Counted from the stretch's first letter, positions 36,055-48,736 are shown. The stretch is DNA of 64,000 nucleotides from Przewalskia tangutica (GCA_029844215.1 CM056725.1:33758485-33822484), one strand, 5' to 3'. Numbers and translations are program-made. The notes: generated by a model not told the origin, from the sequence alone.

Positions 36055-37343
36055 TGTCATGACCCGACCCCGGGCCCGCGACTGGTGCCCTACCTGGGCA
36101 CCCTTACATGTATACATCAGAGATAATCAGCGGAACATACATAAAACTCATAACGTAAATCAACAAGAAATAAACAACAGATTAGCCGATAAGGCTACCT
36201 CCCTGGATATATATATACATAGCCAAAAATAGTTACATCCTTTTTCTTTACAAACCGACCCACAAGATATGACTACAGACCTCTAAGAGTTTTGACATAA
36301 CCACTGTGATGGGACAGGGCCCCGCCATACCCCTAAATGTACATAAATCTACAACGCTGTGGAAATCACTAAAAGACAAGCCTCCGAGAAATGGAGTTTC
36401 AAGAATCGATCGATCCTAATAACGAGGATCTGCAACCTTCTTACCCTTACCTGCGGCATGAACGCAACCCCCCGAAGGGGGTCAGTACAACAGGTACCGA
36501 GTATGGAACGGAAATAAGGTACAGTAAACAAATCAGACTGTTACAAAAGAATGAAGGGGCAAGTATAAAAAAAATACCAGATCCTACCGTGCCATTACAA
36601 CTTATGTACTCAGTCGTACAGTATTATCTTTTTCCCATTTCCAATAAGAGTTATAATCAAATTCTTACATACATACTTAGGAAAAATCATCAAGTTCATA
36701 AACACATAACTTACGTATCTTGTATAACATAATCCGGCCCTTTATGGAGGGACGTCTCATTTTGGAGTTCACTCTGATTATCCATACGTGATAACGTAAC
36801 CCGGCCCATTTACGGGACACGGTGAAATCATAAAAGTCTTCCCACGAAGGTGTACTTCCCGGCCCATTATGGGACGCGGTAAAGCCACATAAGTCTGCCC
36901 ATAAAGGTATACTGCCCGGCTTATTCTGGGACGCGATAAAGTCACATAAGTCTGCTCATAAAGGTATACTGCCCGGCCCATTCTGGAACGCGATAAAGTC
37001 ACATAAGTCTCCCCATAAAGGTATACCGCCCGGCCCATTCTGGGACGCGGTCCACACATAAAGGACTGTACACATAAACTATCACAAGCAACTATGTGTC
37101 ATATAAAATCCTCTTCTTACTTCTCGCTAAGTCGTTACAACAACTTCCCATAAAGCTATTATAACAACTTTTCATTTTAGAGAACTAAAGGCACTTTATC
37201 ACATCTTTATTTTTAATAACACTAAGGCATTTTCATAACTTGAAACCTTAGGGAAACTAAACCCAAAGTACTACGTACATGCATACTTATAAAAGAATCA
37301 TAACAGGCAAGATTAGGGAGTTGGACCCAACATACTACGTACA
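36055..37343 (-). mobile_element. Inverted A/C-type LTR, 3' portion only
   Basis: Begins TGTCATGACCCGACC (inverted LTR 3' end). Carries the inverted conserved 3' block (GGACAGGGCCCCGCCATACC), a 59-base array and the TTATAAC doublet near 37131. It is then cut at 37344 by another inverted LTR end. Confidence 0.7.
36799..37050 (-). repeat. About 59-bp minisatellite x 4-5
   Basis: CCCGGCCCATT-type starts at about 36799, 36859, 36916, 36975 and 37030, with AAAGTCACATAAGTCTGCCC between. Same LTR position as the other minisatellites but an unrelated unit. Confidence 0.8.
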
Positions 37344-37587
37344 TGTCACGACCCGACCTCGGGCCCGCAACTAGTGCCTTACCCCGGGCACCCTAGTGAT
37401 AATACATCAGAGAAAATCAGCGGAATAAGACTCATAGACATGGAACAATATAAAAGAAGAAACAGGCTAACCAATAAGGTCACCTTTCTGCATATATATA
37501 TATATATATAAAAATCCGAACAGTTACATCCTTTACAAGCCCAACTCACAACAGGACTACAGACCTCTAAGAGTTTGACATAGCAAT
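37344..37587 (-). mobile_element. Inverted LTR 3'-end stub (244 bp)
   Basis: TGTCACGACCCGACCTCGGG start, then the inverted terminal block of an A/C-type LTR, cut at 37588 by a further inverted LTR end. Confidence 0.7.
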
Positions 37588-37911
37588 TGTCATGCCCCGA
37601 ACCCCGGGCCCGTGAGTGGTGCCCTACCTGGGCACCCTTCTGCCTATCAACACAAGTAAACTGCGGAATTTAAATAACACCTAATTTATTTTATTTTTAA
37701 AAACCAACGTGACGTAAAGGCAAAGCCGACAAGGCCGCCATATAATATACATAATCAAAAGACACTACACTGTATACGAGTCCAATCCAGCATATGAATA
37801 CAAACCTCTAAGAGTTTTATCAACTATGACGGACAAGGCCCCGCTGCATCTACAACCAGATAAAAGCTCAGATCAAGGATCTATACTAGAAAGATAAACT
37901 CCTAAACAGAT
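37588..37911 (-). mobile_element. Inverted LTR 3'-end stub (324 bp)
   Basis: TGTCATGCCCCGAACCCCGG start, more diverged than its neighbours, cut at 37912 by the direct-orientation B LTR. Third of three consecutive inverted stubs. Confidence 0.7.
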
Positions 37912-38306
37912 TGTTACACCCCGTAAGTCCAGGACATGTATAAGAGAATGCACGTAAGGAATCAAGACTTGGAAATTGTAACGAAAGGAAGAATTGTTTT
38001 TCCGACGGAAAATCTTCCGAACGCCGGAAAGGAAAAATGTTCGTTGTTGAGAATTAGATTCTCAAAATGCATTATTTGAAGAGTATGGAACTTTTTAACA
38101 TTATGGAAATTTATTTTTACGGATTTGGTCATGTGGGGCCCACCCGAGGAATTTTACATTTTTGTGGGGCCCACGAGGGTTACGAAAATCTTATGGACGA
38201 ATGAGGGGGCGACACGTGGCACCACCACATATGGTCTTGGTCGAAATAGAAAGGGGTAAAATGGTCATTGACCATCTTGGAAGATAAGTCTTCAAGCTTG
38301 AGATTG
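37912..38306 (+). mobile_element. Type B LTR, left part, target of the LINE
   Basis: Starts TGTTACACCCCGTAAGTCC. GTGGGGCCCAC occurs at 38133-38143 and 38164-38174, with CACGTG at 38213-38218. Interrupted at 38306 by the poly(T) of the inverted LINE; the same LTR resumes beyond 61347. Confidence 0.85.
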
Positions 38307-38437
38307 TTTTTTTTTTTTTTAGGTAAATGCAAATATTATTACTAATAACGAAAAGAAAGTGGCTACAATCAGTCGTTGAGGTATCTCAAGCCTCAACGTA
38401 ATGTAAACAAGAAGTGAGAGAGGGGAGGGGTGGTCAC

Positions 38438-40039
38438 TCAAATGGTGTCATTACAAGAGGGGATAAAATCATAGAGAACTCTATAAGATGTTGTTTTGAT
38501 TCTTGCAATGACCTCTTCTGTCGGAAAGCTTGTGCCTTCAAAGAGCAATGTGTTTCTTGCCCTCCAAATCTCATAAACCATTATGCAAAAGGTAAGCAAA
38601 ATAGCTTTGGCTCGGATGTTTGTCCCGCGGTGATCTTTCTTAATCCACTTAAGGGAGCTTTCAATAGTTGTCATCTCTCTTCTAATACCCAACCAATCAT
38701 TTATGCTCTTCCAAATCATGTGTGTATAGGGGCAAGTAAAGAAGAGGTGTTCCCTGGTTTCATTAGCTTGCTTGTAACCCACAAGATTTATCCTCCAAGT
38801 CGAGATATGATAGAGTATCCTTTGTAGCTAACCGCTTCTCGCAATTTAGCCACACAAAGAAAAGAGAATTTGGGAGGAATGAAGCCTTTCCAAATTTGTG
38901 ACATCCAAGGCTTTTTAGTCATGGAGTGCAAGATATTATACACGAGGCTTGAATCAAATTTACCGTTGGCACAACATTTTGCAAAGCCGTGAATAGCATC
39001 ACCATGGCTACCAAAGATAGAAACAAACTTGTCGCGAATCCCACAAATCCTTTTGAATAAGGGGGAGTCCCCAGGACGTACCTCATAGTCCCAAATTGTA
39101 ATACCTCTCAAATAGTGGCTATTGATCCATTGGACCCAAAGAGAATCAGCATACGTGTGAGTTTGCGAAATAGTCCTGGATAGCAAGGCATGATTCCATT
39201 CCTTGATGTTCATTAGACCCAAGCCACCTTCAGCTTGAGGCAAGCAAATGATATCCCAAGCAACTCGTGGTTTCTCCCATAAGAACTGAATACAAGCAGA
39301 TCGTACCTTGTTGATAATAGTGGTCGGGATAGGAAGTTCCCGGAACCAAAAGCTCTCAACCCCTTGGACAACCGACCTGATTAGTTCCAGCTTACCCGCA
39401 TAAGAAAGGGTGTGATGCCCCCATTTCTGAATGTAATTCGAAATTGCACTAGTGAATGGAGCAAATTGGTCCACCGAGACCGAAATTGGGGACAAAGTGG
39501 ATCCCCAAGTATCGCATCGAAAGCTACCAATGGCGAATCCCACTGACAATATCAAGTCACGAATCAGAAATGCATTCCCGCTAAGTAGACAGAGGATTTA
39601 GACGTTAAGAGTTAACCCCGAGGCAGCCTCCAACTCATCCGCATAATTCATAAGAATCCCAATCAAGATATATCTCCTTTGGCAAAAGATGAGGTCATCC
39701 GCAAATGCAAGATGAGTAATGCCCAATTTCTTACACTTTGGAAAATATGAGAAAGCTCTTGCCTCACCTTCATTTTAAGCACTGAGAGATATTCCATGCA
39801 CAAGATAAAGAGAGTAGGGACATAGGATCACCTTGTCTTAGGCCTCGCTTTCCTTTGAAGTATCCATGTAGCTCACCGCTGATAGAGAGGAGAAGGAGGT
39901 TGAGCTAACACATTACATGATCCATCTTGTAAACTGTCTGAAATTTTAGACTTCTTAGTACCAATTCGGCGAAGCTCCAAGAGATCAGATCGAATGCTTT
40001 ACGGCGTCCACCATAAGCATACATCTTGGCGAGACTCGT
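38438..40039 (-). pseudogene. LINE ORF2 C-terminal part: RT palm, thumb, zf-RVT
   Basis: After the insertion junction the frame continues with RKAFDLISWSF-like sequence (family: KAYDSVEW). Next comes the RT catalytic box in THLAFADDLIF, FADD codons at 39705-39694. From 39555 to 38788 an open frame of 255 residues carries the thumb and linker (LSYAGKLELIRSVVQGVESF, then WEKPRVAWDIICLPQ and EGGLGLMNIKEWNHALL). From 38782 to 38438 the zf-RVT domain follows (HLFFTCPYTHMIWKSI, later EIWRARNTLLFEG). It would reverse-transcribe LINE RNA at the nicked target. Stops and frameshifts between 40039 and 39555 make it inactive. Confidence 0.88.
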
Positions 40040-43000
40040 TGTCACGACCGAACCGGCCCGTGGATCGTGCCTTACCCCGCACCCAAGTAGACATATATCG
40101 AGTAATCACGAACATAAAACAAGACATGATATATATGAAATGTGAAACAGCTTATTCGAGAAAACTTGCCTTTCTAAGCATATATATATAACAACTAGAA
40201 TAGCATATCCCTTTTTACAATTTCCGCCACAACAAGATTTACAGACTTCTAAGAATGATATGACAACAATGGCGGACAGGCCCCGCCATACCTCGAATGT
40301 AAGTACCGCTGACAGGGACTATACCACCGATAAGCCTCCGAGAAACGGAGCTTCCCAAACGCCGAACTGACTCCAAGAGCGAGGATCAACGATCGTGTAC
40401 TCTACCGCGGCATGAACGCAGCTCGAAGGAGGTCGATAACAACAGTACCAAGTATGTGAAATCAGTAGCATCAAGTAAAATCAAAGTATTTAAAACCATT
40501 TGCAAACACAATCGGTTCAATCGCATATAGTGCCACAACATGAACAAGAGCAAGGTAGATAAACTGTAATGTGTCTTTTCTAGGCCGCGAATGATCGGGC
40601 AAGGCCAATCGCCCATAGTATCATTATGCGTGCCTAATCCCGACTTCCGCACTGCATATAGGTCACACATGCACCCGCATGAGGTATTCTCGACGGGGTA
40701 GCTAACCCTGCATCTCCGGACTCCCGCACCGCATAGTCTCAATAGACCGCGATAGTCACATTGCATCGCATAGGGCATCCCCACATCGGGATATACACCC
40801 TAATGATCAATCTCGAGCATACCGCTGCTCGCATAGTCACATAGACCGCGATAGGCCATATAGACCGCGTCGCGGTGGCAAGCCCTCGGTATAACAAGTC
40901 AAGGGGGTATGTGATATAATAACATAACAGCTTATCGTTTAAACAACATAAGCACAACAAGGGGAACCCCTTTACACAAACATCACCAGATACTAACACA
41001 CGTAACATCCTAACATGTTTACTTATCAAATCAACAAGAAAGTATTACAAGGCTATCACAAACCAACACAATCAAGTTATTCACACAAGGTACTTTCTAC
41101 TTTATGTTAACAATTTTGGGTTTTTATCCCCAAAGTACTTCATACATTAACTCTTTTAAAAGATCCGTTTCTTTCACAAAAGTCACACAATACCCGTAGT
41201 ATGAAAATAGAGTGACTATCCTTTTAAGTAAACCAAAACACTTCCCTTTGTAAATCAAGTAACAACATTATTTTCCAAATGTTCAAGTTTGCCTAATTTC
41301 AAATGCTCAAGTTTCTCATTTTCGAAAGGTTTCGTAGTTCATAGTTTTAATCACTTAATGAAATAATTCTCCTTTAAAACAATTTGAGATACATATGCCT
41401 TATATGTGAGTAGGTTATTCTTGTTCATAATCAATCTTATTTAAGCAGCCATGATCTAGGAAATGTAATATCATTTTGTCTCATCTTAGCTTCTATGCAG
41501 ATGGAGGTTTCTACTGGTTTTAATAATACTTAATTAGTCAAAACATTTCCCTTTATTAACGCTGCAGTTGGTTTGTTCGATACTTGTTCTCGATTTCAAA
41601 TCAAGAAACATTCTTCCTTTTAAAACCAAGTACTCATTACTCACGAATGAGGTTTCACACAAAATTCGTATTAATTTATTTAAGTCAAGTCTCTTATCTT
41701 TTAAGATCAAGTCTCTTAACTTCTAAAATTAATAAACCATTCTTTTTATCACTCTTAAGTCGTTATACCTAACTTCCCATAAAGCTAGTATAACTCTTAA
41801 GTTTTTAAAACCAAGTATTACTCTTCTTTAAAAAAGGATTCTTAATTCTTTTGAAATACTTCAAGATTCTTATTATTCAGGCTTAAGTCAAAAGACATTA
41901 CCGCACAACCACGCTCGCTTAACACACGACGCTCACCGTACTATATATATATTCTTTTAAAATATCATGCTCAAGAGGATAGGGAGAATCACATACCTCG
42001 CGACAATTATCGACTATTAGCAAAACGCTCCACGGCTATAACCCGGCTAGCCTTGTCCACCTTTCAAGTAGTGCATGCTACTCGCAGAACATTCAACCTA
42101 TAAAGGTTAAACAAGTCTACTGTAAATACAGTCCTAAGTAAGTACAGTTTTAATCTTCTTATTTAATATTCTTCTGATGTGATTTCAGTTCAAGTCTTTT
42201 CTGTAATATCCTTCTATTACAGTTCAATTCTCTTCTATGAATCTTATATTCATTTATACAACTACAGTATGTAATTTCCAATTACAATAGAAGGTCAAGA
42301 GTATTTACCTCGATAAGCCCAAAATTATCCAAGTTTAATGTCGATCCTGAGCAACGTTTAGCTCCTACCCCGGGTGCTCCAACCCGCTCCAAACAACCCT
42401 TAGAAGTTCTACGCAACTTCTTCTTAATACTCCAACCAACTATGGAGATTTTTCCTAGGGTTTCGTTTTTGTGACTGAAGGGAAGTATAATAGTATTTCT
42501 GGGCTTTTCGTATAAGTGTAACCTTGGAATACTACAAGGTATTTGGGCCAAGGTATTTTGGAATAGTAACTATACTTGGAGAGTATTTCTACCATGGGTG
42601 TATTTTACTAAACAACTCAAGGTGGGGATACCTCTCGGCCAAGGCCACTAGGAGGGGTGTGTGCCCCTACCAGGGCCTACTCAAAGGGGAGGAGGTTGGA
42701 CGAAACACTACAAGAGATGGGGAGGGATTTTCAAGACTTAGAGATTTTTAGGATGAAGAAGTCTTCACAGCTGGGTATTTATAGATAACCAAGGGCCAAG
42801 ATCAAGCCAAGTGGTAGGCAAGTGTAGGGTGAGGATTTACCCATGTGTACCTTATCCATCTACCACACCAACTAACACAAAATATCCTACCAACTACAAT
42901 GCTCCAATCGTCCAAATTGACGCCCACAAGTCCATCAATTAGAGGGTGCCAAGTGTCGCCCTCTCGTTGGTCCAAAATATTTCGCCTCGAAAAAACTGTA

Positions 43001-43174
43001 AAAATATAAATGTCATAGCCGGAATTTTCCCTTCGCAAGCTTTGGAAGACGTTTCATCGGAAAACGATTCTTTTCGTGTGTTATGCACAAAATTTTCGGT
43101 CCTAGCCTAACTTAAGGCTTAAATTTTTCTACGTACGTCCTCTCGTACATACTCTGGAAATACGGGGTATAACA
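40040..43174 (-). repeat. 3' LTR of inverted type A element
   Basis: TGTCACGACCG..GGGGTATAACA. Inverted TATA (TATTTATAGA) near 42777-42786. A segment at about 42120-42330 is missing from the partner LTR. Confidence 0.85.
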
Positions 43175-43175
43175 T

Positions 43176-43187
43176 TCTCCCCTCCTT
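43176..43187 (-). other. Polypurine tract of inverted type A element
   Basis: TTCTCCCCTCCTT on the plus strand, that is AAGGAGGGGAGAA read toward the 3' LTR, one base from its edge. Confidence 0.65.
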
Positions 43188-43399
43188 AGAAACATTCGTC
43201 CCGAATGTTCCTTCTCAAGACGGATAACGATGAAGTTCCTCATAGCTTAACAAGCTTGCAAATGCCACATATGGCCACAGAAAACACCCGCGCAATACTG
43301 ACATCCAAGTCCACGAGGAATCACCTCTAACATCACAAAAACTCCCACCCAAGGGCTAAAAGATACTCCCCTCGCACCTTCACTTTACAAAAGAAAAGA

Positions 43400-43980
43400 T
43401 CACATCTATGTTCTTAACACATGCTCGCTTCTTCCTTACTGTGCATCTTCTCGTACACTCGAACTCTTTCTCATAACTTACCACATTCCTCGCATCGCCT
43501 GTTTCAAAACTTTGGGTTACTACTTCCACTTGGTCATCATTAATCGAGAATACTGACGGATCTCCGATACTCTTCCGAACATAGCAACATGAAAGATCGG
43601 ACGTACTACCTCCTACGCCGACGCAAAAATTAACATATAGGCAACCCGCCTATTCTTCACATAACCCAAAAGCCCCAAAGTAACTCGCTAAGTTTCCTCG
43701 CTCCGAATCTCGCCACACCTTCCGGTGGTACCTTCAAGAAGACCCACCGCCAACTCAACCTGCCGCCGCCGATTATCCGCACGACTTCTGTTGACTCTAA
43801 GCTGCCAATAACCTCTCCTGGATAAGCTTCACCCTATCCACATCTTGCTGAACTAGTATGAACCAACTATCTGAACCTTGCCAACATCGAACCAGTCGAC
43901 CGGCAATTTACGCTTCCGCCCCTACAAGGCTTCATAAGGCGACATCCGAATACTGAAATGGTAGCTATAAAACACTCCCT
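43400..43980 (-). pseudogene. Integrase C-terminal tail, inverted type A element
   Basis: Read from about 43965: YHFSIRMSPYEALYGRKRK, then LPVDWFDVGKVQI and VKLIQERLLAA.SRQKSCADNRRR. This is the conserved region after the catalytic Glu of plant Ty3/gypsy integrases (YHSSI-x-M-PYEALYGR..W-x-VGE..IQERL..AQSRQKSYADR). A decayed SPRYIGPFE-type part follows. The catalytic core is absent. Upstream sequence joins directly to a pre-RT leader, as in the other A element. Confidence 0.72.
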
Positions 43981-44239
43981 CAACAGGAGACAACAATCCT
44001 CACAGCTACCCCTGAAGTCCAAACACTGGCCCGAGGGCGAATGCGATACTGAGACTCACCTGAGTTCCTAACCCTGCCTGGTAACACCTCCCGCAAAGAA
44101 ACAGCCATAACTTGGGCTCCACAGCCTGTCATAAGGTGAAAGTAGGCACCTCGTGCAACCTTACAACCTTCCTGATATAACATCTCGCATAACCTTCTGC
44201 CGAGTAAAACGATCTTGACTGAAAGACAAGAGGGGCTGA

Positions 44240-44330
44240 CCTCATCGGCCCGACTACTGGTCGAATACATCCACGAACTCGTACGATGGTTAACTAAACT
44301 TGGGCCTAACACCCTCGTGATCTTAACACA
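44240..44330 (-). pseudogene. Pre-RT leader remnant, inverted type A element
   Basis: The block GGCCCAAGTTTAGTTAAC..ACGAGTTCGTGGATGTATTC (minus strand, about 44312-44265) reads KFS..SYEFVDVF. This resembles the EFxDVFP segment just before the Ty3/gypsy RT domain. The same block is at about 4308, 11048 and 16766. The RT itself is not present. Confidence 0.5.
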
Positions 44331-44904
44331 AAGTGGGACCACCACAAACTGACCCCATCACAATACAGGTCGCGGGTTGACCCGCGATTGGTCCTCAACC
44401 CGACCCGCTATCGCGCAAAGAACTCTTATTCCCCGATCCGGAACAATCTCACTAATCAAGTCACGAAAACCTAGTGGTCTTCTTAGCTCAACTACCCTCT
44501 TTCATTTCGTACCACTCAGGGATTTATCACACCTACATATCTCATGTGTACTATGCACTCCGATAAGGGTCAAACATAAATACGTCTTTTACTCGAGATG
44601 GCCTTACCTCTAAAGTCTCTACGTATAAAACTCTAAGGCTCACACTTTCCTTATCCCCAATCTTACCCGGTTAACTAACCATGATTTCTAATCACAATTT
44701 ACACAATGTTATCTGAACGTAACACTTAAGATATACTTATCTTATCACACACACAATCTCTAGGGAGTTAATGATATGCCTGTATCTACTGCTTCACTTC
44801 CCCTTTGTTGTTCTAATCAATCCTGCCCTGTTGGGCGCATAGCTTGGGAAGATGATGAATCGTCACCGATCCTCGGCTGAGTCCTCCTACTTGCATCCCT
44901 CCTA

Positions 44905-45615
44905 CTAGGACACCCTTTCGACACATGGCCCTGACGGCCGCAGGTAAAACAAGTACCAACTAAAAAGACGACATTCCCCGGGATGACGTCTGTCACACTG
45001 TGAACACTGGGGAAAAAAACTGAATCCGGCTGGCTGGAACCTACGTAGCCGTGAACCTAAGCCCCGGAGTTCTCGCCCAACTCTGCATACTCGAACGCCT
45101 CGAACCCCGTGGAGAACCACTCGCACCGGCGGCGCATATCCAGTCACGCCGAGGCGATTCGCCGAAAGTTACCAAAGGACCCCGCCGACCGGCCTCTTCT
45201 GCTGATTTTGGTTAACCCGTTGATCCCTACGTTTCTCGGCCTGCTGTGCATAAGCCCTTACACAGGCCATGCTCAAGCCTGACTGAAGAGCTACTCTTGC
45301 ACAACCCTTTCTTAAATAGTCATCAAGACCCGTGATAAATCGGTACATCATATACTCTCTGGTAGCTACATCCTTAGCTAGTAATGTGGTCGCCTCTTTG
45401 CAAACTATACCTTCGCTATCGTCGGAATCAAGGCGAAATGTCATGGCCGCAGAGGAACCGATGCCATTGCAAACTCGCTTGGGCCGCGACGCCGCAGAAC
45501 TCCCCGAACGAAGCACCACCCCAGCGATGGTTGGGCTCGTGCCCTCGTAACCTTCAGATTTACTCGCAGCTCTTCTACCGCTTTTCCTTCGCCCGGTTGC
45601 CTTTACGCGAGGCAT
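44905..45615 (-). pseudogene. gag remnant with CCHC zinc knuckle, inverted type A element
   Basis: An open frame of 148 residues starts at 45615 (MPRVKATGRRKSGRRAASKS, strongly basic). It includes YMMYRFITGLDDYLRKGCAR and YAQQAEKRRDQRVNQNQQ, typical of the end of a plant Ty3/gypsy gag capsid domain. A frameshift near 45170 is followed by an intact knuckle CFTCGRQGHVSKGC at about 44957-44915 (Cys-x2-Cys-x4-His-x4-Cys). The usual ~200-residue middle of the capsid appears to be missing, since basic N-terminus and capsid end lie too close. It would bind and package element RNA if translated. Confidence 0.75.
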
Positions 45616-45794
45616 AACAGTACGGAAAGAAATACGTTAGAGGTCCAACTTATAACACACTCTAAGGTACGATCTCGGAGTGAGAAGAATGGAAACCAAT
45701 CCTAAATATCCTATAGCCTCCGATTATTGGTGTGGTGCACAACACACCGATAATCAAGACTCTACTAGATACGGTCAGACACTTTCCGAGGATT

Positions 45795-45809
45795 AATCGC
45801 TCGATACCA
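45795..45809 (-). other. Primer-binding site of inverted type A element
   Basis: On the minus strand TGGTATCGAGCGATT starts five bases after the 5' LTR end (45814). Same TGGTATC core as the other PBSs. Confidence 0.65.
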
Positions 45810-45813
45810 CTTT

Positions 45814-48736
45814 TGTCACGACTAACCCGGGCGTGGATCGTGCCTTACCCCGCACCCAAGTAGACATACATCGAGTAATCACGAACATAAAACAAGACAT
45901 GATATATATGAAATGTGAAATGCTTATTCGAGAAAACTTGCCTTTTCGATATATATATAACAACTAGAATACATATCCCTTTACAATTTCGCCACAACAA
46001 GATTTTACATGCACTTCTAAGAATGATATGACAATAATGGCGGACAGGCCCCGCCATACCCTCGAATGTAAGTACTGCACGATGCGACTATACCATCGAT
46101 AAGCCTCCGAGAAACGAGCTTCCCAAACGCTGAATCGTGACTCCAAGAGCGGATCAACGATCGTGTACCTTACCGCGGCATGAACACAGCCGAAGGAGGT
46201 CGATAACAGTACCAAGTATGTGAAATCGTAGCATCAAGTAAAATCAAAGTATTTAAAACCATTTGCAAACACAATCAGTTCAACTGCACATAGTGCCACA
46301 ACATGAACAAGAGCAAGGTAGATAAACTGTAACAAGTCTTTTCTAGGCCGCGAATGATCGAAGCAAGGCCAATCGCCCATAGTATCATTATGCGTGCCTA
46401 ATCCTCGACTTCCGCACTCGCATAGGTCACACGCACTCCGCATGAGGTATTCCTCGTGACGGGGTAGCTAACCCCTGCACTTCTCCCGACTCGTGTCCGC
46501 ATAGTCTCAATAGACCGTGATAGTCACACGCATCGCATAGGCATCCTCAAGACGGATATACACCCGGAATGATCAATCCTGGAGTATACCGCTGCTCCGC
46601 ATAGTCACATAGACCGCATAGGCCATATAGACCCACATCAAGGGTGGCAAGCCCTCGGTATAACAATTCAAGGGGGTATGTGATATAATAACATAACAAC
46701 TTATCGTTTAAACAACATAAGCACAACAAGGGGAACCCCTTTACACAAACATCACCAGATACTAACACACGTAGCATCCTAACATGTTTACTTATCAAAT
46801 CAACAAGAAAGTATTACAAGGCTATCACAAACCAACACAATCAAGTTATTCACACAAGGTACTTTCTACTTTATGTTAACAATTTCGGGTTTTTATCCCC
46901 AAAGTACTTCATACATTAACTCTTTTAAAAGATCCGTTTCTTTCACAAAAGTCACACAATACCCGTAGTATGAAAATAGAGTGACTATCCTTTTAAGTAA
47001 ACCAAAACACTTCCCTTTGTAAATCAAGTAACAACATTATTTTCCAAACGTTCAAGTTTGCCTAATTTCAAATGCTCAAGTTTCTCATTTTCGAAAGGTT
47101 TCGTAGTTCATAGTTTTAATCACTTAATGAAATAATTCTCCTTTAAAACAATTTGAGATACATATGCCTTATATGTGAGTAGGTTATTCTTGTTCATAAT
47201 CAATCTTATTTAAGCAGCCATGATCTAGGAAATGTAATATCATTTTGTCTCATCTTAGCTTCTATGCAGATGGAGGTTTCTACTGGTTTTAATAATACTT
47301 AATTAGTCAAAACATTTCCCTTTATTAACGCCGCAGTTGGTTTGTTCGATACTTGTTCGATTTCAAATCAAGAAACATTCTTCCTTTTAAAAACCAAGTA
47401 CTCATTACTCACGAATGAGGTTTCACACAAAATTCGTATTAATTTATTTAAGTCAAGTCTCTTATCTTTTAAGATCAAGTCTCTTAACTTCTAAAATTAA
47501 TAAACCATTCTTTTTATCACTCTTAAGTCGTTATACCTAACTTCCCATAAAGCTAGTATAACTCTTAAGTTTTTAAAACCAAGTATTACTCTTCTTTCAA
47601 AAAGGATTCTTAATTCTTTTGAAATACTTCAAGATTCTTATTATTCAGGCTTAAGTCAAAAGACATTACCGCATAACCACGCTCGCTAACAGACGTACGT
47701 CTACCGTACTATATATATATTCTTTTAAAATATCATGCTCAAGAGGATATGGAGAATGACATACCTCGCGACGATTATCGACTATTAGCAAAACGCTCCA
47801 CGGCTATAACCCGGCTAGCCTTGTCCACCTTTCAAGTAGTGCATGCTACTCGCAGAACATTCAACCTATAAAGGTTAAACAACCCGCTCCAAGTTTATTG
47901 TCGATCCTGAGCAACGTTTAGCTCCTACCCCGGATGCTCCAACCCGCTCCAAACAACCCTTAGAAGTTCTACGCAACTTCTTCTTAATACTCCAACCAAC
48001 TATGGAGATTTTCCCTAGGGTTTCTTTTTTGTGACTGAAGGGAAGTATAATAGTATTTCTGGGCTTTTCGTATAAGTGTAACCTTGGAATACTACAAGGT
48101 ATTTGGGCCAAGGTATTTTGGAATAGTAACTATACTTGGAGAGTATTTCTACCATGGGGTGTATTTTACTTAAAACAACTCAAGGTATGGGGATACCTCT
48201 CGCCAAGGCCACTAGGAGGGGTGTGTACCTCTACCAAGGGCCTACTCAAAGGAGGGAGGTTGGACTAAACACTACAAGAGATGGGGAGGGATTTTCAAGA
48301 CTTAGAGATTTTTAGGATGAAGAAGTCTTCACAAAGGAGGGGGTATTTATAGGACAACCAAGGGCCAAAATCAAGCCAAGTGGTAGGCAAGTGTAGGGTG
48401 AGGATTTACCCATGTGTACCTTATCCATCTACCACACCAACTAACACAAAATATCCTACCAACTACAATGCTCCAATCGTCCAAATTGACGCCCACAAGT
48501 CCATCAATTAGAGGGTGCCAAGTGTCGCCTCTCGGTCCAAAATATTTCGCCTCTGAAAAATCCGTAAAAATATAAATGTCATAGCCGAATTTTCCTTCGC
48601 AGCTTTGGAAGACGCTTCGCCTGAAACGATTCTTTTCGTGTGTTATGCACAAAATTTTCGGTCCTAGCCTAACTTAAGGCTTAAATTTTTCTACGTACGT
48701 CCACTCGTACATACTCTGGAAATATGGGGTATAACA
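45814..48736 (-). repeat. 5' LTR of inverted type A element
   Basis: Nearly the same sequence as 40040-43174. Inverted TATA near 48344-48352. About 200 bases present in the partner between about 42120 and 42330 are absent at about 47880. Confidence 0.85.

Larger units (their letters stand above)
40040..48736 (-). mobile_element. Inverted non-autonomous type A element with near-identical LTRs (8.7 kb)
   Basis: On the minus strand: 5' LTR 48736-45814 (2923 bp), PBS, gag, pre-RT leader, integrase tail, PPT, 3' LTR 43174-40040 (3135 bp). The LTRs are almost identical over long stretches (41041-41420 against 46801-47180), implying a recent insertion. GACTC lies at 40033-40037 and 48739-48743, two bases outside each end. 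This fits a 5-bp target duplication with slightly different true ends. It splits the LINE RT domain. Confidence 0.88.

Noticed and set aside
37490..37512. TA microsatellite as a promoter
   Set aside because: Simple (AT)n run inside an inverted LTR stub. Similar short runs occur at the same LTR position in other copies (28900, 32930, 45945).
38414..38827. Plus-strand 137-residue open frame
   Set aside because: It is the antisense of the zf-RVT and RT tail of the LINE ORF2, whose minus-strand frame has clear domain motifs.
43980..44345. 121-residue minus-strand frame as a distinct protein
   Set aside because: It is the wrong frame across the pre-RT leader and the sequence joining it to the integrase tail. 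The EFVDVF-like reading in another frame fits the family better.
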